DNA of 64,000 bases from Phymorhynchus buccinoides (Eukaryota; Mollusca; Gastropoda; Neogastropoda; Raphitomidae): the NCBI GenBank assembly GCA_017654935.2, contig CM065698.1:53788424-53852423 (forward strand), read 5' to 3'. The notes under the pieces are model-generated. The model was not told the origin of the DNA and did not search any database. It saw nothing but the letters and a program-made list of their open reading frames with translations. Made by a program: the position numbers and the translations under genes. This document shows positions 34,640-47,999 of this stretch, one piece after another (position 1 is the stretch's first letter; every line of letters begins with the position of its first letter).

Positions 34640-34968
34640 TGGTTATATCAGGATGTTCTTATGTGATATGTTTTACTTTACTTTATCCTATCTGATGGTT
34701 TTATGTGATATGTTCTACTTCACTTTATTCTTTCTCTTTTTATGTGATTTAGTATGTTATAATTAGGCTTATATGGGATGTACAGTGCATTGTCATAGTA
34801 AATAGTTGTATTTTCATTTTGCATTATTATTACTGTAAAGTTCTACGTGTTTGTAGGCCCTATATTTAATCATGTTTTAAATGTACGTGTTTTTATGCCG
34901 TGTCACATCATAATTTCTCATTATGAGATAATAAAGTATTCTTGAGTCTTGAGTCTTGGGTCTTGAGA
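34640..34968 (+). mobile_element. 3' end of a 5'-truncated LINE (plus strand)
   Basis: AT-rich non-coding sequence ending GAGATAATAAAGTATTCTTG and then TCTTGAG repeats (34942-34968). A polyadenylation-like AATAAA followed by a short tandem tail is the usual end of CR1/L2/RTE-type LINEs. No coding part is present. Confidence 0.6.
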
Positions 34969-34974
34969 TCCAAG

Positions 34975-36255
34975 ATACAGACTGAACCGATTGTGAGAAA
35001 GTGTGTGAAAATGTCGACGCCTGGGAGTGTGGAAGAATTTAGAGGATGCTTTGAGTGTACAGAATGGAGTGTGTTGACTGATTCGTGTGAGAGTGTGAGT
35101 GAAGCCGTTGATGTTGTTTCTTCTTACGTATCTTTCTGTCAAGACATCCCTAAAAAAACTATCAAGATTCTCCCAATAACAAGCCATGGGTATCAAAAGA
35201 TTTAAAAATCACCATTAACAAAAAGAAGATTATTTTTCAAGTTGGTGATAAAACAGACAGAAAATACATCCAAAAATTGTCCTCTCCACTGCCACAGGAA
35301 AACTGAGAAATTATCGACTTTCTTATTATAAAGTTTAAAGCAAATCTGTTAGACTCAGGGGTGCGTGTGCACAAAAAGATATACAGGGAAAAGGTTGAAA
35401 TCAGTTTCAACAAGGAAACATGGCTGACGCTTGGAAGGGACTAAAAACCCTCTCTGGCCAAAATAAATCAACCAGTCAAGCGTCGGCCATGCCCTTAGAA
35501 GACCAACATGATTTTTCAGAAAAAAATAAAAGATTTCTACTGTCGTTTTGAACGCAATGACCTGAAAGAAGAGCTTGACCAGGTTGTGACCGAAATGAAT
35601 GAAAAAGTGAATAAAGATGAGAGTGTGAATGAGAATGTGATTGATGCTGTGGAAGTAGAATGTTTGTTTCAAAGACCGAAAGTGAAGAAAGCTGTTGGCC
35701 CTGGCAACATGTGGACGCCTCTTAAAATCTTGTGCCTTTCAATTGTGTCATGTTTTTAGCATGTTGTTTTCCTGGTCTCTGAATGTCTCTCGTGTTCCTG
35801 ATCTTTTGAAGAATTCTGTGATTTGTCCAGTCCCCAAGAAAAACAAGCATATCTCTCTTAATGACTACCGCTTTCACTTCCATTGTGATGAAATGTTTTG
35901 AAAGACTCGTTCTTACACGCCTGTCAACCCACACTGCCCCACATCTCGATCCCAGCCAATTCGCATACAAGCCCAACAGAAGTACTGATGATGCAACTCT
36001 GACTCTCTTTCACACACCTTGACAAAATTGGATCTTTGTTCGAATTCTGCTAATTCATTTTTCGTCCGCTTTCAATACTATCCAACCTCATCTCTTGGCC
36101 AAAAAAGTTCTGTCTTATGACGTCACCTCCGGACTCATTAAATTGATTTTCAGCTTTCTTGTTCAAAGATCCCAGTCTGTCCGTTTTCAAAAAGCTAATT
36201 TCTCTGTTAAACACACTTCCACTGGTTCTCCCTAAGGCACAGTCCTCTCGCAAAA
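34975..36255 (+). pseudogene. decayed plus-strand LINE reverse transcriptase (CR1/L2/Rex1-like)
   Basis: Spread over three frames with many stops, the usual order of an RT of this type can be followed: a linker (NKPWVSKDLK near 35185), FYCRFERNDLKEEL at 35530-35570, KKAVGPGNM at 35685, VICPVPKKNKH at 35820, LNDYR at 35858, MKCFERLVLT near 35890, LDPSQFAYKPNRSTDDA near 35945, SSAFNTIQPHL near 36060, and TGSPxGTVLS at 36225 where the sequence stops being recognisable. At least a dozen indels or stops make it long dead. It is truncated before the catalytic ADD box. Confidence 0.8.
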
Positions 36256-36540
36256 CAAAGTAAAAGTTGTACGTCCTCTCGGCGAAGCCATAAGTCCTCT
36301 CACCTGTCCTCTTCACTTTTCATACTAATGGCTAGCCAATCGGAAACGCAAGCCTGTTGTACCGGAATGCAACATATGTGTCTTCCTGTGGTCTGAGGAT
36401 CCAAGATAAATCATAGAGGATAACTCTGCCTTTGTCACGTGACTGCCAGTCAGTCGTGTATGACAACGACTTCCAGATAAGAGAGGAGGCAAATGCTATC
36501 CTGGAAGGCTGGGCTATAAGTATTTTAGAACGGAGATGCC
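36256..36540. other. unannotated unique spacer
   Basis: No gene or repeat recognised. It separates the LINE remnant from the 60/63-bp satellite. Confidence 0.4.
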
Positions 36541-38262
36541 GTTTATATGGAATATCCCCACTCTGTAGACCGATGACACTTTGTTGGCAAAGTCAGTTGT
36601 ACAGGTTATATGGAATATCTCCACTTTTTAGGCCGATGACACTTTGTTGGCAAAGTCAGTTGTACAGGTTATATGGAATATCTCCACTCTGTAGGCCGAT
36701 GACACTTTGTTGGCAAAGTCAGTTGTACAGGTTATATGGAATATCTCCACTCTGTAGGCCGATGACACTTTGTTGGCAAAGTCAGTTGTACAGGTTATAT
36801 GGAATATCTCCACTCTGTAGGCCGATGACACTTTGTTGGCAAAGTCAGTTGTACAGGTTATATGGAATATCTCCACTCTGTAGGCCGATGACACTTTGTT
36901 GGCAAAGTCAGTTGTACAGGTTACAGGGAATATCCCTCTGTAGGCTGAGGACACTTTGTTGACACAGTCCGTTGTACAAGTTACAGGGAATATCCCTCTG
37001 TAGGCTGAGGACACTTTGTTGACACAGTCAGTTGTACAGGTTATATGGAATATCCCTCTGTAGGCTGAGGACACTTTGTTGGCAAAGTCCGTTGTACAGG
37101 TTACAGGGAATATCCCTCTGTAGGCTGATGACACTTTGTTGACAAAGTCAGTTGTACAGGTTACAGGGAATATCCCTCTGTAGGCTGAGGACACTTTGTT
37201 GACACAGTCCGTTGTACAGGTTACAGGGAATATCCCTCTGTAGGCTGAGGACACTTTGTTGACACAGTCCGTTGTACAGGTTACAGGGAATATCCCTCTG
37301 TAGGCTGAGGACACTTTGTTGACACAGTCAGTTGTACAGGTTACAGGGAATATCCCTCTGTAGGCTGAGGACACTTTGTTGACACAGTCAGTTGTACAGG
37401 TTACAGGGAATATCCCTCTGTAGGCTGATGACACTTTGTTGACAAAGTCAGTTGTACAGGTTACAGGGAATATCCCTCTGTAGGCTGAGGACACTTTGTT
37501 GACACAGTCCGTTGTACAGGTTACAGGGAATATCCCTCTGTAGGCTGAGGACACTTTGTTGACACAGTCCGTTGTACAGGTTACAGGGAATATCCCTCTG
37601 TAGGCTGAGGACACTTTGTTGACACAGTCCGTTGTACAGGTTACAGGGAATATCCCTCTGTAGGCTGAGGACACTTTGTTGACACAGTCAGTTGTACAGG
37701 TTACAGGGAATATCCCTCTGTAGGCTGAGGACACTTTGTTGACACAGTCCGTTGTACAGGTTACAGGGAATATCCCTCTGTAGGCTGAGGACACTTTGTT
37801 GACACAGTCCGTTGTACAGGTTACAGGGAATATCCCTCTGTAGGCTGAGGACACTTTGTTGACAAAGTCCGTTGTACAGGTTATATGGAATATCCCTCTG
37901 TAAGCTGAGGACACTTTGTTGACACAGTCAGTTGTACAGGTTATATGGAATATCTCCACTCTGTAGGCCGAATACACTTTGTTGACAACGTCAGTTGCAC
38001 AGGTTACAGGGAATATCCCTCTGTAGGCTGAGGACACTTTACTGGCATAATCAGTAGTACAGGTTGTAGGGAATATCTCCACTATGTAGGCCGAGGATTC
38101 TTTATTGGCATAATCAGTTGTACAGGTTATAAACGATTTATCTTTCTGGACTAAACCGCTGGAAAAATCATATGTATTATTTGCAATCACTAGGCCGAAG
38201 ATGCTTTATTGTCACAGTCAGTTGTGCAGGTTATAGCCGTTTCACATGTCCGGAATAAACCG
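36541..38262. repeat. 60/63-bp satellite with diverged longer units at the right edge
   Basis: Six 63-bp units (TTATATGGAATATCTCCACT, GGCCGATGACACTTTGTTGG) are followed by about 17 units of 60 bp (TTACAGGGAATATCCCTC, GGCTGAGGACACTTTGTTGA), then mixed and diverged units. The last two (about 38120-38262) are longer (~104 bp) and share GGACTAAACCGCTGG/GGAATAAACCGCTGA, suggesting the short units derive from a longer ancestor by internal deletion. The minus strand is open for 520 codons because every period is a multiple of three. Confidence 0.95.
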
Positions 38263-38302
38263 CTGATTATTCAAATCCTAAGCCATAGAGACGAAGTATT
38301 GA

Positions 38303-41300
38303 ATGCAATGGCGTACTACTGATCAGTGGAGATGTACCAGTTTGTTTCAAGCTAAGATGTGCATGCTTTGTATGATGCAACGACACACTACTGATCAGTG
38401 GAGATGTACCAGTTTGTGTCAAGCTAAGATGTGTCTGCTTTGTATGATGCAATGACGCACTACTGATCTGTGGAGATGTACCAGTTTGTTTCAAGCTAAG
38501 ATGTGCATGCTTTGTATGATGCAATGACACACTACTGATCAGTGGAGATGTACCAGTTTGTTTCAAGCTAAGATGTGTCTGCTTTGTATGATGCAATGAC
38601 GCACTACTGATCTGTGGAGATGTACCAGTTTGCTTCAAGCTAAGATGTGCATGCTTTGTATGATGCAATGGCGTACTACTGATCAGTGGAGATGTACCAG
38701 TTTGTTTCAAGCTAAGATGTGCATGCTTTGTATGATGCAATGACACACTACTGATCAGTGGAGATGTACCAGTTTGCTACAAGCTAAGATGTGCATGCTT
38801 TGTATGATGCAATGACACACTACTGATCAGTGGAGATGTACCAGTTTGTTTCAAGCTAAGATGTGCATGCTTTGTATGATGCAATGACACACTACTGATC
38901 AGTGGAGATGTACCAGTTTGCTACAAGCTAAGATGTGCATGCTTTGTATGATGCAATGACACACTACTGATCAGTGGAGATGTACCAGTTTGTTTCAAGC
39001 TAAGATGTGCATGCTTTGTATGATGCAATGACACACTACTGATCAGTGGAGATGTACCAGTTTGTTTCAAGCTAAGATGTGTCTGCTTTGTATGATGCAA
39101 TGACGCACTACTGATCTGTGGAGATGTACCAGTTTGTTTCAAGCTAAGATGTGCATGCTTTGTATGATGCAATGACACACTACTGATCAGTGGAGATGTA
39201 CCAGTTTGTTTCAAGCTAAGATGTGTCTGCTTTGTATGATGCAATGACGCACTACTGATCTGTGGAGATGTACCAGTTTGTTTCAAGCTAAGATGTGCAT
39301 GCTTTGTATGATGCAATGACACACTACTGATCAGTGGAGATGTACCAGTTTGTTTCAAGCTAAGATGTGCATGCTTTGTATGATGCAATGGCGTACTACT
39401 GATCAGTGGAGATGTACCAGTTTGTTTCAAGCTAAGATGTGCATGCTTTGTATGATGCAATGACACACTACTGATCAGTGGAGATGTACCAGTTTGTTTC
39501 AAGCTAAGATGTGCATGCTTTGTATGATGCAATGACACACTACTGATCAGTGGAGATGTACCAGTTTGTTTCAAGCTAAGATGTGCATGCTTTGTATGAT
39601 GCAATGACACACTACTGATCAGTGGAGATGTACCAGTTTGTTTCAAGCTAAGATGTGCATGCTTTGTATGATGCAACGACACACTACTGATCAGTGGAGA
39701 TGTACCAGTTTGTTTCAAGCTAAGATGTGTCTGCTTTGTATGATGCAATGACGCACTACTGATCTGTGGAGATGTACCAGTTTGTTTCAAGCTAAGATGT
39801 GCATGCTTTGTATGATGCAATGACACACTACTGATCAGTGGAGATGTACCAGTTTGTTTCAAGCTAAGATGTGCATGCTTTGTATGATGCAATGACACAC
39901 TACTGATCAGTGGAGATGTACCAGTTTGTTTCAAGCTAAGATGTGCATGCTTTGTATGATGCAATGACACACTACTGATCAGTGGAGATGTACCAGTTTG
40001 TTTCAAGCTAAGATGTGTCTGCTTTGTATGATGCAATGACACACTACTGATCAGTGGAGATGTACCAGTTTGTTTCAAGCTAAGATGTGCATGCTTTGTA
40101 TGATGCAATGACACACTACTGATCAGTGGAGATGTACCAGTTTGTTTCAAGCTAAGATGTGCATGCTTTGTATGATGCAATGGCACACTACTGATCAGTG
40201 GAGATGTACCAGTTTGTTTCAAGCTAAGATGTGCATGCTTTGTATGATGCAATGACACACTACTGATCAGTGGAGATGTACCAGTTTGTTTCAAGCTAAG
40301 ATGTGCATGCTTTGTATGATGCAACGACACACTACTGATCAGTGGAGATGTACCAGTTTGTTTCAAGCTAAGATGTGCATGCTTTGTATGATGCAATGAC
40401 ACACTACTGATCAGTGGAGATGTACCAGTTTGTTTCAAGCTAAGATGTGCATGCTTTGTATGATGCAATGGCACACTACTGATCAGTGGAGATGTACCAG
40501 TTTGTTTCAAGCTAAGATGTGCATGCTTTGTATGATGCAATGGCGTACTACTGATCAGTGGAGATGTACCAGTTTGTTTCAAGCTAAGATGTGTCTGCTT
40601 TGTATGATGCAATGACACACTACTGATCAGTGGAGATGTACCAGTTTGTTTCAAGCTAAGATGTGCATGCATTGTATGATGCAATGACACACTACTGATC
40701 AGTGGAGATGTACCAGTTTGTTTCAAGCTAAGATGTGCATGCTTTGTATGATGCAATGACACACTACTGATCAGTGGAGATGTACCAGTTTGTTTCAAGC
40801 TAAGATGTGCATGCTTTGTATGATGCAATGACACACTACTGATCAGTGGAGATGTACCAGTTTGTTTCAAGCTAAGATGTGCATGCTTTGTATGATGCAA
40901 TGGCGTACTACTGATCAGTGGAGATGTACCAGTTTGTTTCAAGCTAAGATGTGCATGCTTTGTATGATGCAATGACACACTACTGATCAGTGGAGATGTA
41001 CCAGTTTGTTTCAAGCTAAGATGTGCATGCTTTGTATGATGCAATGACACACTACTGATCAGTGGAGATGTACCAGTTTGTTTCAAGCTAAGATGTGCAT
41101 GCTTTGTATGATGCAATGACACACTACTGATCAGTGGAGATGTACCAGTTTGTTTCAAGCTAAGATGTGCATGCTTTGTATGATGCAATGACACACTACT
41201 GATCAGTGGAGATGTACCAGTTTGTTTCAAGCTAAGATGTGCATGCTTTGTATGATGCAATGGCGTACTACTGATCAGTGGAGATGTACCAGTTTGTTTC

Positions 41301-44300
41301 AAGCTAAGATGTGCATGCTTTGTATGATGCAATGACACACTACTGATCAGTGGAGATGTACCAGTTTGTTTCAAGCTAAGATGTGCATGCTTTGTATGAT
41401 GCAATGGCACACTACTGATCAGTGGAGATGTACCAGTTTGTTTCAAGCTAAGATGTGCATGCTTTGTATGATGCAATGACACACTACTGATCAGTGGAGA
41501 TGTACCAGTTTGTTTCAAGCTAAGATGTGTCTGCTTTGTATGATGCAATGACACACTACTGATCAGTGGAGATGTACCAGTTTGTTTCAAGCTAAGATGT
41601 GCATGCTTTGTATGATGCAATGACACACTACTGATCAGTGGAGATGTACCAGTTTGTTTCAAGCTAAGATGTGCATGCTTTGTATGATGCAATGACGCAC
41701 TACTGATCAGTGGAGATGTACCAGTTTGTTTCAAGCTAAGATGTGCATGCTTTGTATGATGCAATGACACACTACTGATCAGTGGAGATGTACCAGTTTG
41801 TTTCAAGCTAAGATGTGCATGCTTTGTATGATGCAACGACACACTACTGATCAGTGGAGATGTACCAGTTTGCTTCAAGCTAAGATGTGCATGCTTTGTA
41901 TGATGCAATGACACACTACTGATCAGTGGAGATGTACTAGTTTGTTTCAAGCTAAGATGTGCATGCTTTGTATGATGCAACGACACACTACTGATCAGTG
42001 GAGATGTACCAGTTTGCTTCAAGCTAAGATGTGCATGCTTTGTATGATGCAATGACACACTACTGATCAGTGGAGATGTACCAGTTTGTTTCAAGCTAAG
42101 ATGTGCATGCTTTGTATGATGCAATGGCGCACTACTGATCAGTGGAGATGTACCAGTTTGTTTCAAGCTAAGATGTGCATGCTTTGTATGATGCAATGGC
42201 ACACTACTGATCAGTGGAGATGTACCAGTTTGTTTCAAGCTAAGATGTGCATGCTTTGTATGATGCAATGACACACTACTGATCAGTGGAGATGTACCAG
42301 TTTGTTTCAAGCTAAGATGTGCATGCTTTGTATGATGCAATGACACACTACTGATCAGTGGAGATGTACCAGTTTGTTTCAAGCTAAGATGTGCATGCTT
42401 TGTATGATGCAATGGCGTACTACTGATCAGTGGAGATGTACCAGTTTGTTTCAAGCTAAGATGTGCATGCTTTGTATGATGCAATGACACACTACTGATC
42501 AGTGGAGATGTACCAGTTTGTTTCAAGCTAAGATGTGCATGCTTTGTATGATGCAATGACACACTACTGATCAGTGGAGATGTACCAGTTTGTTTCAAGC
42601 TAAGATGTGCATGCTTTGTATGATGCAATGACACACTACTGATCAGTGGAGATGTACCAGTTTGTTTCAAGCTAAGATGTGTCTGCTTTGTATGATGCAA
42701 TGACACACTACTGATCAGTGGAGATGTACCAGTTTGTTTCAAGCTAAGATGTGCATGCTTTGTATGATGCAATGACACACTACTGATCAGTGGAGATGTA
42801 CCAGTTTGTTTCAAGCTAAGATGTGCATGCTTTGTATGATGCAATGACACACTACTGATCAGTGGAGATGTACCAGTTTGCTTCAAGCTAAGATGTGCAT
42901 GCTTTGTATGATGCAATGGCGTACTACTGATCAGTGGAGATGTACCAGTTTGTTTCAAGCTAAGATGTGCATGCTTTGTATGATGCAATGACACACTACT
43001 GATCAGTGGAGATGTACCAGTTTGTTTCAAGCTAAGATGTGCATGCTTTGTATGATGCAATGACACACTACTGATCAGTGGAGATGTACCAGTTTGTTTC
43101 AAGCTAAGATGTGCATGCTTTGTATGATGCAATGACACACTACTGATCAGTGGAGATGTACCAGTTTGATTCAAGCTAAGATGTGCATGCTTTGTATGAT
43201 GCAATGACACACTACTGATCAGTGGAGATGTACCAGTTTGTTTCAAGATAAGATGTGCATGATTTGTATGATGCAACGACACACTACTGATCAGTGGAGA
43301 TGTACCAGTTTGCTACAAGCTAAGATGTGCATGCTTTGTATGATGCAATGACACACTACTGATCAGTGGAGATGTACCAGTTTGTTTCAAGCTAAGATGT
43401 GCATGCTTTGTATGATGCAATGGCGCACTACTGATCAGTGGAGATGTACCAGTTTGTTTCAAGCTAAGATGTGCATGCTTTGTATGATGCAATGGCGTAC
43501 TACTGATCAGTGGAGATGTACCAGTTTGTTTCAAGCTAAGATGTGTCTGCTTTGTATGATGCAATGACACACTACTGATCAGTGGAGATGTACCAGTTTG
43601 TTTCAAGCTAAGATGTGCATGCTTTGTATGATGCAATGACACACTACTGATCAGTGGAGATGTACCAGTTTGTTTCAAGCTAAGATGTGCATGCTTTGTA
43701 TGATGCAATGACACACTACTGATCAGTGGAGATGTACCAGTTTGTTTCAAGCTAAGATGTGCATGCTTTGTATGATGCAATGACACACTACTGATCAGTG
43801 GAGATGTACCAGTTTGTTTCAAGCTAAGATGTGCATGCTTTGTATGATGCAATGACACACTACTGATCAGTGGAGATGTACCAGTTTGCTTCAAGCTAAG
43901 ATGTGCATGCTTTGTATGATGCAATGGCACACTACTGATCAGTGGAGATGTACCAGTTTGTTTCAAGCTAAGATGTGCATGCTTTGTATGATGCAATGAC
44001 ACACTACTGATCAGTGGAGATGTACCAGTTTGTTTCAAGCTAAGATGTGCATGCTTTGTATGATGCAATGACACACTACTGATCAGTGGAGATGTACCAG
44101 TTTGCTTCAAGCTAAGATGTGCATGCTTTGTATGATGCAATGACACACTACTGATCAGTGGAGATGTACCAGTTTGCTTCAAGCTAAGATGTGCATGCTT
44201 TGTATGATGCAATGACACACTACTGATCAGTGGAGATGTACCAGTTTGCTTCAAGCTAAGATGTGCATGCTTTGTATGATGCAATGGCGTACTACTGATC

Positions 44301-44782
44301 AGTGGAGATGTACCAGTTTGTTTCAAGCTAAGATGTGCATGCTTTGTATGATGCAATGACACACTACTGATCAGTGGAGATGTACCAGTTTGTTTCAAGC
44401 TAAGATGTGCATGCTTTGTATGATGCAATGACACACTACTGATCAGTGGAGATGTACCAGTTTGTTTCAAGCTAAGATGTGCATGCTTTGTATGATGCAA
44501 TGACACACTACTGATCAGTGGAGATGTACCAGTTTGCTTCAAGCTAAGATGTGCATGCTTTGTATGATGCAATGACACACTACTGATCAGTGGAGATGTA
44601 CCAGTTTGTTTCAAGCTAAGATGTGTCTGCTTTGTATGATGCAATGACACACTACTGATCAGTGGAGATGTACCAGTTTGCTTCAAGCTAAGATGTGCAT
44701 GCTTTGTATGATGCAATGACACACTACTGATCAGTGGAGATGTACCAGTTTGCTTGAAGCTAAGATGTGTCTGCTTTGTATG
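38303..44782. repeat. 72-bp satellite, about 90 copies
   Basis: Unit: GATGTACCAGTTTG, TTTCAAGCTAAGATGTGCAT, GCTTTGTATGATGCAATGAC, ACACTACTGATCAGTGGA. Common variants are TGTCTGC for TGCATGC, GGCGTAC for GACACAC, TGATCTGTGG for TGATCAGTGG, and TTGCTTC for TTGTTTC. In the left ~1.5 kb TGTCTGC and the following GACGCAC/GATCTGTGG occur together, indicating a higher-order unit. The minus strand reads a 24-residue repeat (LHHTKHAHLSLKQTGTSPLI) with only three TAG breaks (38777, 38921, 43313). Confidence 0.97.
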
Positions 44783-44893
44783 TTTTCAGAGACAGGCCTT
44801 GATTTTTTACTCATCCGGCCATGAACCTGCCAGACACCAAATAGGCCACGCCCACCCGCCTTACAACACCTCAATTCGTCACCCCATGGCGCA
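44783..44893. other. unique spacer between satellites
   Basis: About 110 bp of GC-richer sequence without recognisable features. Confidence 0.4.
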
Positions 44894-45083
44894 GTGTGAC
44901 GTCACCACTGCCTGCGTCAGAATAAAGTAATTTTCAGCACATGAGAAAATGTGACGTCACCACTGCATACGTCAGAATAAAGTAATTTTTAGCAAATGAG
45001 ATAATGTAACGTCACCACTGCCTGCATCAGAATAAAGTAATTTTTAGCAAATGAGAAAATGTGACGTCACCACTACCTGAGTC
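44894..45083. repeat. 55-bp tandem repeat carrying TGACGTCA palindromes
   Basis: About 3.4 copies at a 55-bp period (starts near 44896, 44951, 45006, 45061), each with GTGACGTCACCACTGCC, AGAATAAAGTAATTTT and AGCAAATGAGA. Three copies keep the CRE-like octamer TGACGTCA; the third has TAACGTCA. The last copy runs into the 45-bp satellite. Confidence 0.9.
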
Positions 45084-46759
45084 AACAGCAAGGGTGTGTA
45101 GTATTCCCAGCAAATCATGAATAATGTCAACACAACAAGGGTGTGTAGTATTCCCGGCAAATCATGAATAATGTCAACAACAAGGGTGTGTAGTATTCCC
45201 AGCAAATCATGAATAATGTCAACAACAAGGGTGTGTAGTATTCCCAGCAAATAATGAATAATGTCAACAACAAAGGTGTGTAGTATTCCCAGCAAATCAT
45301 GAATAATGTCAACACATAGAGGGTGTGTAGCATTCCCAGCAAATCATGAATAATGTCAACAACAAGGGTGTGGAGTATTCCCAGCAAATCATGAATAATG
45401 TCAACAACAAGGGTGTGTAGTATTCCCAGCAAATCATGAATAATGTCAACACATAGAGGGTGTGGAGTATTCCCAGCAAATCATGAATAATGTCAACACA
45501 TAGAGGGTGTGTAGTATTCCCAACAAATCATGAATAATGTCAACACATAGAGGGTGTGTAGTATTCCCAACAAATTATGCATAATGTCAACAACAAGGGT
45601 GTGTAGTATTCCCAGCAATGAATAATGTCAACACATATAGGGTGTGTAGTATTCCCAGCAAATCATGAATAATGTCAACACAACAAATCATGAATAATGT
45701 CAACACATAGAGGGTGTGCAGCATTCCCAGCAAATCATGACTAATGTCAACAACAAGGGTGTGTAGTATTCCCAGCAAATTATGAATAATGTCAACAACA
45801 AGGGTGTGTAGTATTCCCAGCAAATCATGAATAATGTCAACACATAGAGGGTGTGTAGTATTCCCAGCAAATCATGAATAATGTCAACACAACAAATCAT
45901 GAATAATGTGAACTCATAGAGCGTGTGTAGTATTACCAGCAAATCATGAATAATGTCAACAACAAGGGTGTGTAATATTCCCAGTAAATCATGAATAATG
46001 ACAACACAACAAAGGTGTGTAGTATTCCCGGCAAATCATGAATAATGTCACAACAAGGGTGTGTAGTATTCCCAGCAATGAATAATGTCAACAACAAGGG
46101 TGTGCAATATTCCCAGCAAATCATGAATAATGTCAGCACAACAAATCATGAATAATGTCAACACATAGAGGGTATGCAGCATTCCCAGCAAATCATGACT
46201 AATGTCAACAACAAGGGTGTTTAGTATTCCCAGCAATGAATAATGTCAACAACAAGGGTGTGTAGTATTACCAGCAAATCATGAATAATGTCAACAACAA
46301 GGGTGTGTAGTATTCCCAGCAAATCATGAATAATGTCAACACATAGTGGGTGTGTACTATTCCCAGCAAATTATGAATAATGTCAACAACAAAGGTGTGT
46401 AGTATTCCCAGCAAATCATAAATAATGTCAACAACAAGGGTGTGTAGTATTACCAGCAAATCATGAATAATGTCAACAACAAGGGTGTGTAATATTCCCA
46501 ACAAATCATGAATAATGTCAACAACAAGGGTGTGTAGTATTTCCAGCAAATCATGAATAATGTCAACAACAATGGTGTGTAGTATTCCCAGCAAATCATG
46601 AATAATGTCAACAACAAGGGTGTGTAGTATTCCCAGCAAATCATGAATAATGTCGACACAACAAATCATGAATAATGTCAACACATAGAGCGTGTGTAGT
46701 ATTCCCAGCAAATCATGAATAATGTCAACAACAAGGGTGTGTAATATTCCCAGTAAACC

Positions 46760-46858
46760 AAAAAACCCACAAAAAAAAAAAAAAAAAAACCAACCAACCC
46801 CCCCCCCCCTAACAAAAAAAACTCAAAAAAAAAAAAAAAACAAAAACAAAAAAACCAA
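46760..46858. other. A- and C-homopolymer tract inside the 45-bp satellite
   Basis: Runs of A separated by single C or T and one C11 run replace part of a satellite unit, with the flanking units otherwise in register. More likely a sequencing or consensus artefact than an insertion. Confidence 0.7.
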
Positions 46859-47453
46859 CATCATGAATAATGACAACACAACAAGGGTGTGTAGTATTCC
46901 CAGCAAATCATGATATTTCCAACACATATAGGGTGTGTAGTATTCCCAGCCAATCATGAATAATGTCAACAACAATGGTGTGTAGTATTCCCAGCAAATC
47001 ATGAAATAATGTGAACACTAGAGGGTGTTGTAGTATTCCCCAACAAATCAGAATATGTCACATAACGTGTGCCAATATTCCCGAGCAAATCATGCATAAT
47101 GATCACAACCAGGGTTTGTATTATTCCCAGCAAATTATTAATAATGTCAACAACAAGGGTGTGTAGTATTCCGCAATCATGAATAATGTGAACACATAAG
47201 GGTGTGTATATCCTCAACAAATCATGATAAATGTCACAACAAGCGTGTGCAAATAATTCCCAGCAATCATGAATAATGCCAACAACAAGGGTTTTAGTAT
47301 TCCCCAGCAATTATTAATAATGTCAACAACAAGGTTGTGTAGTATTTCCCAGCAAAGCATGAATAATGTCAAACACAATCAGAGGGTGTGTACTATTACC
47401 AGCAAATCATGAATAATTGCAAAATCAACAAGCAAGGGTGTGCATATTCCCAT

Positions 47454-47454
47454 G

Positions 47455-47539
<85 letters not shown>

Positions 47540-47541
47540 AA
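47454..47541. other. ~88-bp poly-A tract inside the 45-bp satellite
   Basis: An almost pure A run broken by one G sits between CATTCCCATG-like and GCAAATCATG satellite words, that is, inside one unit. It lies in the indel-rich end of the contig and is probably artefactual. Confidence 0.75.
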
Positions 47542-47864
47542 GCAAATCATGATATGTCAACAACAAGGGTTTGTATATTCCAGCAAATTCTGATATGTCA
47601 ACAACAAAGGTGTGGAGTATTCCCTCCAAATATGAATAATGTCAACCAACAAGGGTGTGTAGTATTCCTACCAAATCATGATAATTTCAACACATAGGGG
47701 TGTGTAGTATTCCCAGCAAATCATGAATCATTGTCACAAACAAATCATGAAATCATTTCCCCACACAAGGGGTGTGGTAGTATTCCTACCAAATCATGAA
47801 TATGTCGAACCATAGAGAGTGTGTAGTAATTCCCACCAAATCATGAATAATGTCAACAACAAGG

Positions 47865-47999
47865 AAAAGCCGGACTCATTGAAGTACTTTTATACAGTTA
47901 ATGACGTCATTTCCTACTAACATAATCAATAAGATTAGAAATGAAATATATCAGCTGTGGAAAATGGACCCACCAGACATGCTGGACAAGATACCCTAC
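47865..47999. other. unique spacer between satellites
   Basis: About 135 bp without a recognisable gene. It contains one further TGACGTCA octamer near 47902. Confidence 0.4.

Larger units (their letters stand above)
45084..47864. repeat. 45-bp satellite
   Basis: About 60 units of CAACAACAAGGGTGTGTAG, TATTCCCAGCAAATCATGAA, TAATGT. Variants carry CACATAGAGGG in place of CAACAAGGG, and short AACACAACAAATCATG units. From about 46990 rightwards single-base indels become very frequent and two homopolymer tracts interrupt it, suggesting poor consensus near the contig end. Confidence 0.95.

Noticed and set aside
36628..38190. A 520-codon minus-strand frame of 20-21-residue repeats as a gene.
   Set aside because: Same reason: 60- and 63-bp periods. 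The short non-repeat N-terminus lies in diverged satellite units.
38921..43282. A 1453-codon minus-strand frame in the 72-bp satellite as a giant repetitive protein gene.
   Set aside because: A stop-free 72-bp unit stays open automatically. No start context, signal peptide or non-repetitive domain is present, and the frame is broken by recurring TAG variants.
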